This document shows positions 59,545 to 64,000 of a stretch of 64,000 bases of DNA, piece by piece. A program made the translations under genes and the position numbers. The DNA is from Lysobacter sp. K5869. GTDB lineage: Bacteria; Pseudomonadota; Gammaproteobacteria; Xanthomonadales; Xanthomonadaceae. Location of the stretch: positions 5,309,001 to 5,373,000 of the forward strand of contig NZ_CP072597.1 in NCBI RefSeq assembly GCF_018847975.1. Direction: 5' to 3'. The notes beneath the pieces are model-generated. The model worked only from the letters and a program-made list of their open reading frames with translations, was not told the DNA's origin and searched no databases. Numbering within the stretch: position 1 is the stretch's first letter; every line of letters begins with the position of its first letter.

Positions 59545-61119
59545 ATGGACGCCCCCGCCCTCCCCGCTCCCGACACCTCGCTGCCGCCGCCGCACGTGTG
59601 CGAGCAGGCGCGCATCAGCCGCGATCCGCGCTTCGACGGTCTGTTCTTCGTCGCCGTCACCAGCACCGGCATCTATTGCCGGCCGGTGTGTCCCGCGCCG
59701 ACCGCGAAGAGCGCCAACGTCAAATACTTCGGCCACGCCGCGGCCTGCGAAGCCGCCGGTTTCCGCCCCTGCCTGCGCTGCCGGCCCGAGTTGTCGCCGG
59801 CCGACGGCGCGTGGCGACGCGGCGACGCGGCGGTGGCGCGCGCCTTGAAGTTGATCGACGAAGGCGTGCTGGCCGACCAACCGCTGTCGGCGCTGGCCGA
59901 ACGCGTCGGCCTCGGCGAGCGGCAGCTGCGCCGCTTGTTCGTCGAACGCCTCGGCGCGCCGCCGGTCGGCGTGCACGGCACGCGGCGTTTGCTGTTCGCC
60001 AAGCAATTGCTCACCGAAACCCGCTTGCCGATCACCGAAGTCGCGCTCGCTGCCGGCTTCGGCAGCTTGCGCCGCTTCAACGCCGCGTTCCTCGAGGCCT
60101 ACCGCATGGCGCCGCGCGATCTGCGCCGGCGCCCGAACGAATCGCCCGAAGGCGACGGCGACGCGCTGGTGCTGCGATTGGGCTACCGGCCGCCGTACGA
60201 CCTGAGCGCGATGCTGGATTTCCTGCGCGGCCGCGCGCTGCCCGGCGTCGAGCACGTCGACGAGCGCAGCTACACCCGCGCCATCGGTCCGATCGAAGCG
60301 CCGGGTTGGCTGCGGGTGAGCGCATGGCCGTCCGACAAGCAAGACCGCCAGCACGCGCTGAAGCTGGAGCTGCACGGCGCCGCGCCGTCGCGCCTGCTGG
60401 AAATCACCAACCGGCTGCGCCGCATGTTCGATCTCGACGCCGATCCCACCGCCATCGGCGCGGCCTTGTCGGTCGACCCGCGCCTGCGCGCGCTGGTCGC
60501 CAAACGTCCGGGCCTGCGCGTGCCCAGCGGCTGGGACGGTTTCGAGATTTCGGTGCGCGCGATTCTCGGCCAGCAAGTCAGCGTCGCCGCCGCGCGCACG
60601 CTGGCCGCGCGCGTGGCGCAGCGTTTCGGGCAAGCCCTGCCGCAGCCGTTCGGGCCGGGACTCACCCATCTGTTTCCGACGCCGGTGGAACTGGCCGAGG
60701 CCGATCTGGCCGAAATCGGCCTGACCCGCGCCCGCGCCGACACCGTGCGCACCGTCGCCCGCGCGCTGCTCGACGGCCGGGTCGATTTCCGCGCCGAACG
60801 CACGCTCGACGAGTTCGTCGCGCGCTGGGTCGCGCTACCCGGCATCGGCCCGTGGACCGCGCACTACATCGCGCTGCGCGCGCTCGGCCATCCCGACGCG
60901 TTCCCGGCCGACGATCTGGTCCTGCAAAAAGCCTTGCCCGAAGACGGCGTGCGCCTGAGCGCCAAGGCGCTGGGCGCGCGCGCCGAAGCGTGGCGGCCGT
61001 GGCGCGCCTACGGCACGATCCACGTCTGGCGCGACAGCATGCCGGCACCGCTGCCGCTGAAGACCGCCACGCGCGCCGCGCCGGCCGGCAGGGAAAAGAA
61101 AGCGAGGAAGGCCGCATGA
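59545..61119 (+). CDS. Ada-AlkA fusion: methyl-phosphotriester sensor with 3-methyladenine glycosylase
   Basis: A 524-residue three-part protein. Residues about 20-85: the Ada zinc domain (STGIYCRPVCPA...FRPCLRCRPE; Cys45, Cys49, Cys76, Cys79 with the exact 3/26/2 spacing of E. coli Ada), which accepts methyl groups from DNA phosphotriesters. Residues about 95-195: an AraC-type helix-turn-helix (LSALAERVGLGERQLRRLF, LPITEVALAAGFGSLRRFNAAF). Residues about 205-500: AlkA-type glycosylase with SAWPSDKQ...LEITNRLRRMF and the helix-hairpin-helix catalytic site ILGQQVSVAAA, LPGIGPWTAHYIALRALGHPDAFPADD. It probably both senses and repairs alkylation damage. It is overlapped at its stop by ogt. Confidence 0.94.
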   Translation: MDAPALPAPDTSLPPPHVCEQARISRDPRFDGLFFVAVTSTGIYCRPVCPAPTAKSANVKYFGHAAACEAAGFRPCLRCRPELSPADGAWRRGDAAVARALKLIDEGVLADQPLSALAERVGLGERQLRRLFVERLGAPPVGVHGTRRLLFAKQLLTETRLPITEVALAAGFGSLRRFNAAFLEAYRMAPRDLRRRPNESPEGDGDALVLRLGYRPPYDLSAMLDFLRGRALPGVEHVDERSYTRAIGPIEAPGWLRVSAWPSDKQDRQHALKLELHGAAPSRLLEITNRLRRMFDLDADPTAIGAALSVDPRLRALVAKRPGLRVPSGWDGFEISVRAILGQQVSVAAARTLAARVAQRFGQALPQPFGPGLTHLFPTPVELAEADLAEIGLTRARADTVRTVARALLDGRVDFRAERTLDEFVARWVALPGIGPWTAHYIALRALGHPDAFPADDLVLQKALPEDGVRLSAKALGARAEAWRPWRAYGTIHVWRDSMPAPLPLKTATRAAPAGREKKARKAA

Positions 61120-61658
61120 GTTCGCCGATCCGGCTCAAGCGCGGCGAGGTGCGCTACCAACACATCGACAGCCCGGTCGGCCGCTTGCTGCTGGCCAGCG
61201 GCGAGGACGGCCTGCGACTGATCGAATTCGAGGCGCCTTGGCATCCGGCGGCGATGGACGAGGCCTGGCGCGAAGGCGACGACGACGTGCTCGCCGCGAC
61301 GCGACGCCAGCTCAACGAATACTTTGCCGGCCGCCGTCGCGACTTCGATCTGCCGCTGGCGCCGCACGGCACCGCGTTCCAGCTGCAGTGCTGGCGCGCG
61401 CTGGCGCTGATTCCGTACGGGGAGACCTGGAGCTACGGGCAAATGGCGCGCCACCTCGGCCAGCCCACGGCGACGCGCGCGGTCGGCGCGGCGAACGGGC
61501 GCAATCCGCTGCCGATCGTGCTGCCCTGCCATCGGGTGATCGGCTCCGACGGCAGCCTGACCGGGTTCGGCGGCGGGTTGCCGGTGAAGAAGCACCTGCT
61601 GACGTTGGAAGGCGCGTTGCAAGAAGCGCCGCACGTCGGAGACCTGTTCGCGAGCTGA
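61116..61658 (+). CDS. ogt: Methylated-DNA-[protein]-cysteine S-methyltransferase
   Basis: A 180-residue suicide repair protein that removes O6-alkyl groups from guanine. The active-site LPCHRVIGSDGSLTGFGGGLPVKKHLLTLEG has the acceptor Cys138 in PCHR; FQLQCWRALALIPYGETWSYGQMARHLGQPTATRAVGAANGRNPLPIV is the DNA-binding helix-turn-helix with the arginine finger (residues about 88-135). The N-terminal ribonuclease-H-like part is short (IDSPVGRLLLASGEDGLRLIEF). Its ATG overlaps the stop of the Ada-AlkA gene, so both are induced together by alkylation. Equally good name: Ada C-terminal-like methyltransferase. Confidence 0.95.
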   Translation: MSSPIRLKRGEVRYQHIDSPVGRLLLASGEDGLRLIEFEAPWHPAAMDEAWREGDDDVLAATRRQLNEYFAGRRRDFDLPLAPHGTAFQLQCWRALALIPYGETWSYGQMARHLGQPTATRAVGAANGRNPLPIVLPCHRVIGSDGSLTGFGGGLPVKKHLLTLEGALQEAPHVGDLFAS

Positions 61659-61667
61659 AAGCCCTGG

Positions 61668-61750
61668 GTAGGAGCTGCGTAAGCTGCGACCGCGAAACCA
61701 CGCCTACGTCGTAGGTGCGGTTTCGCGGTCGCAGCTTACGCAGCTCCTAC
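61668..61750. repeat. GTAG hairpin with perfect 32-bp arms
   Basis: Left arm GTAGGAGCTGCGTAAGCTGC through CGAAACC (61668-61699), right arm its exact reverse complement (61719-61750), around a 19-base loop that itself has a CCTACGTCGTAGG palindrome. It lies between the convergent ogt and hutF genes, 10 bp past the first stop and 16 bp before the second. Confidence 0.93.
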
Positions 61751-61766
61751 AGGGAGACAGCGGGCA

Positions 61767-63053
61767 TCAGTCGGCCAACAAGGCCCGCAAGGTATCGCCG
61801 TAACGCCGCGCGATCGCCTCGCCATCGCGGTGCCGCCCCTGCGCCACCACCCGCTGGCCGCCGACGAACGCCTCGCGCACCAGAGTGCGGTTGCCGCTGA
61901 ACAACCAGCGATCCACGTAATCGCCGTCGGTGGCGCCCGCGAATGCCGGCGCGTCGCGGTCCAGCACCAAGGTGTCGCCCGCGAGTTCCGCGGCGGCGAA
62001 GCCGGTCGAACGCTGCGCGCTCGCCGCCACGCCGCGCAGCAAGGTCTCGCCGACGCTGTCGGAGCCGTCCGCGCCGACGCTCACCGCGATGTTGCGCCGG
62101 CGCGTGATCAGCCGCTGGCCGTATTCGAGCCAGCGCAGTTCTTCCACCGGCGACACCGAGATGTGCGAATCCGAACCGACGCCCCAGTGGCCGCCGGCGT
62201 CGAGGTAATCGCGCAACGGGAACAGGCCGTCGCCGAGGTTGGCTTCGGTGGTGGTGCAGATCGCCACCGTCGCGCCGCTGCGCGCGGTGTCGCGCACTTC
62301 GCTTTCGTCCAGATGGGTGGCGTGGACGAGGGTCCAGCGCTCGTCGACGGCGGCGTTGTCGAGCAGCCAGCGCACCGGCCGCGCGCCGCGCACGGCGAGG
62401 CAGTCCTCGACTTCGGCGACCTGTTCGGCGATGTGCACGTGCACGCGGCTGTCTGACGGCAGCGCCGCCAACACGTCGCGCATCGGCGCCGGCGGCACCG
62501 CGCGCAGGCTGTGCAGGCAGCAGCCCACGCGCAGCATCGGGTTCTGTTCGGCGCGCAGCGTCTCCAGCAAACGCAGGTAGGCATCGACCTCGTGGCCGAA
62601 ACGGCGCTGGCGCTCGCCGAGCGGGCGTTCGTCGAAGCCGCCGGTCATGTACAGCACCGGCAGCAGGGTCATGCGGATGCCGGTGTCGCGCGCCGCGGCG
62701 ATCAGCGCGCGCGACATCGCCGCCGGGTCGGCGTAGGGCCGGCCGTCGGGCGCGTGGTGCAGGTAGTGGAATTCGCAGACGCTGGTGTAGCCGGCTTCGA
62801 GCATCTCGGCGTAGAGCTGCGCGGCCACCGCGTACAGCGCTTCGGGGGTGAAGCGGGCGGCGAAGCGGTACATCGTCTCGCGCCAGGTCCAGAAGCTGTC
62901 GGCGGGGTTGGTCTGGCGTTCGGCCATGCCCGCCATCGCGCGCTGGAAGGCGTGCGAATGCAGGTTGGCGATGCCCGGCACGATGCGTTGGCCGGACGCG
63001 TCGCCGCGCCAGCCTTGCGGGGTCCACACGGAATTCGGGGCGGTTGCGTTCAT
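61767..63053 (-). CDS. hutF: Formimidoylglutamate deiminase
   Basis: A 428-residue amidohydrolase of the HutF group, which turns formimidoylglutamate into N-formylglutamate and ammonia in the five-step histidine pathway. Blocks: [21 protein letters not shown] (zinc ligands His32, His34), [137 protein letters not shown]. The N-terminus is unusual: from [22 protein letters not shown] it goes straight into VPGI, about 25 residues shorter than I expect. The next hut gene, hutI, is divergent. Confidence 0.93.
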   Translation of the reverse strand: MNATAPNSVWTPQGWRGDASGQRIVPGIANLHSHAFQRAMAGMAERQTNPADSFWTWRETMYRFAARFTPEALYAVAAQLYAEMLEAGYTSVCEFHYLHHAPDGRPYADPAAMSRALIAAARDTGIRMTLLPVLYMTGGFDERPLGERQRRFGHEVDAYLRLLETLRAEQNPMLRVGCCLHSLRAVPPAPMRDVLAALPSDSRVHVHIAEQVAEVEDCLAVRGARPVRWLLDNAAVDERWTLVHATHLDESEVRDTARSGATVAICTTTEANLGDGLFPLRDYLDAGGHWGVGSDSHISVSPVEELRWLEYGQRLITRRRNIAVSVGADGSDSVGETLLRGVAASAQRSTGFAAAELAGDTLVLDRDAPAFAGATDGDYVDRWLFSGNRTLVREAFVGGQRVVAQGRHRDGEAIARRYGDTLRALLAD

Positions 63054-63195
63054 GGCCGGCATTCTCGCCTGCGCGGCGGCCGAGGAAAACCGCCGCCGCC
63101 GCGCTTTGCCGAAGCCGGCCGCCCGCGCCGCCGGGGTCGGCACGATGCGCCGGCGTACACAACCGGCGGCGGGCGCAGCCACTAGAATCGCCGGC

Positions 63196-64000
63196 ATGAC
63201 GTCCTCATCGCACTCCACCGACCGCCGCCCGTACGACGGCCTGATCCTCGGCGCCTCGCTCGCCGCCCTCGACGGCCGCGACGGCTACGGCGAGATCGCC
63301 GACGCCGCGCTGGCCTGGCGCGACGGCCGCATCGCCTGGATCGGCCCGCGCGCGCAGCTGCCCGCGGCGCCGGACACCCTGGCCGACGAAGTGATCCGCG
63401 CCGAGGGCTGGATCACCCCCGGCCTGATCGACTGCCACACCCATCTGGTCTTCGCCGGCGACCGCGCGCGCGAGTTCGAGCTGCGCCTGCAGGGCGCCAG
63501 CTACGAAGAGATCGCCCGCGCCGGCGGCGGCATCGTCTCCAGCGTGCGCGCGGTGCGCGAGGCCAGCGAGGACGAGCTGCTGCGCCAGTCGCTGCCGCGC
63601 GCCCGCGCGCTCATCGCCGACGGCGCCACCACCGTGGAGATCAAATCCGGCTACGGCCTGAATTTCGACAACGAACGCAAGATGCTGCGGGTCGCGCGGC
63701 GCCTGGGCGAGCAGCTCGGCGTGCGCGTGCGCACCACCTATCTGGCCGCGCACGCGCTGCCGCCGGAGTACCAGGGCCGCGCCGACGACTACATCGAGGC
63801 CGCCTGCGAATGGCTGCCGCGGCTGCATGCCGAAGGTCTGGTCGACGCGGTCGACGCGTTCTGCGAAGACATCGGCTTCAGCCCGGCGCAGACCACGCGC
63901 ATGTTCGAAGCCGCGCGCGCGCTCGGGCTGCCGGTGAAGCTGCACGCCGACCAGCTCAGCGACCTCGGCGGCGGCGCGCTGGCCGCGGCCTTCGACGGGC
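63196..64000 (+). CDS. hutI: Imidazolonepropionase (cut by window edge)
   Basis: The first 268 codons of imidazolonepropionase, the third step of histidine breakdown. It begins [15 protein letters not shown], then [20 protein letters not shown] and [53 protein letters not shown], the family's metal motif DCHTH and substrate loop. [32 protein letters not shown] and [50 protein letters not shown] follow, with the HADQL motif. About 130-140 residues remain beyond the edge. It is divergent from hutF, with 142 bp between their starts that must hold both promoters. Confidence 0.96.
   Translation, partial: MTSSSHSTDRRPYDGLILGASLAALDGRDGYGEIADAALAWRDGRIAWIGPRAQLPAAPDTLADEVIRAEGWITPGLIDCHTHLVFAGDRAREFELRLQGASYEEIARAGGGIVSSVRAVREASEDELLRQSLPRARALIADGATTVEIKSGYGLNFDNERKMLRVARRLGEQLGVRVRTTYLAAHALPPEYQGRADDYIEAACEWLPRLHAEGLVDAVDAFCEDIGFSPAQTTRMFEAARALGLPVKLHADQLSDLGGGALAAAFDG

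Noticed and set aside
63205..63945. 246-codon minus-strand frame opposite hutI
   Set aside because: Antisense shadow of the clear imidazolonepropionase frame.

Overview
The window is very GC-rich chromosomal DNA from a gammaproteobacterium, most likely Lysobacter or a close Xanthomonadaceae relative. The reasons are the base composition, the TonB-dependent receptors, the family GH64 beta-1,3-glucanase, and the many GTAG-type REP repeats (GTAGGAGCGGCGYGAGCCGC and GTAGGAGCTGCGYRAGCTGC) together with GTCATTCCGGCGAAAGCCGGAAT hairpins. I saw no rRNA, tRNA, CRISPR array, prophage or insertion-sequence transposase. Both ends cut genes: a TonB-dependent receptor on the left and imidazolonepropionase (hutI) on the right.

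Layout. 1-4.1 kb: receptor N-terminus, a gene-free repeat region, a DUF885 lipoprotein and a second repeat block. 4.1-10.7 kb: a formate/molybdoenzyme cluster with a ModE-like regulator, divergent from an OFA transporter, fdhD, an FdhF/YdeP-type molybdoenzyme and a small winged-helix protein. 10.7-19.5 kb: small metabolic genes (GFA, VOC, DUF72), an NAD(P)-binding reductase and a cupin each divergent from a LysR gene, a cyclase, an EamA transporter and TfoX. 19.5-26 kb: a TonB receptor, an M1 peptidase, a Tat-exported GH64 glucanase with a LacI-type operator, and DoxX. 26-35 kb: dbpA, a membrane protein, a GreB-like factor, a desaturase/SRPBCC operon sharing an operator with an ArsR gene, GIY-YIG, MAPEG, an enoyl-reductase-like MDR protein and an S4 protein.

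35.6-40.6 kb: two genes forming a nicotinamide-to-NAD salvage route (NMN adenylyltransferase-Nudix, then a NAMPT homologue), each preceded by the same short hairpin. A two-gene operon follows: a radical SAM protein overlapping a methyltransferase fused to a nucleotidyltransferase-like domain. This is the best candidate for an undescribed system. 40.7-53.4 kb: a GH75-like protein, two GNATs, a zinc-type dehydrogenase divergent from LysR, a six-copy 124-bp repeat array, a COG4637-like ATPase, a CsgG-like protein, an AraC regulator, VOC, MATE and AHSA1 genes. 53.7-64 kb: histidine utilisation (hutU, hutF, hutI) interleaved with TetR, secreted proteins, an NPP phosphodiesterase and an alkylation-repair operon (Ada-AlkA fusion plus ogt).

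hutU, hutI and hutF imply the five-step route through formylglutamate. Most intergenic gaps above 100 bp hold one or more REP hairpins, including tandem arrays with exact periods of 31, 64, 124 and 177 bp. No REP-associated transposase is present in the window. All functional calls come from reading the translated sequence. No database search was possible.
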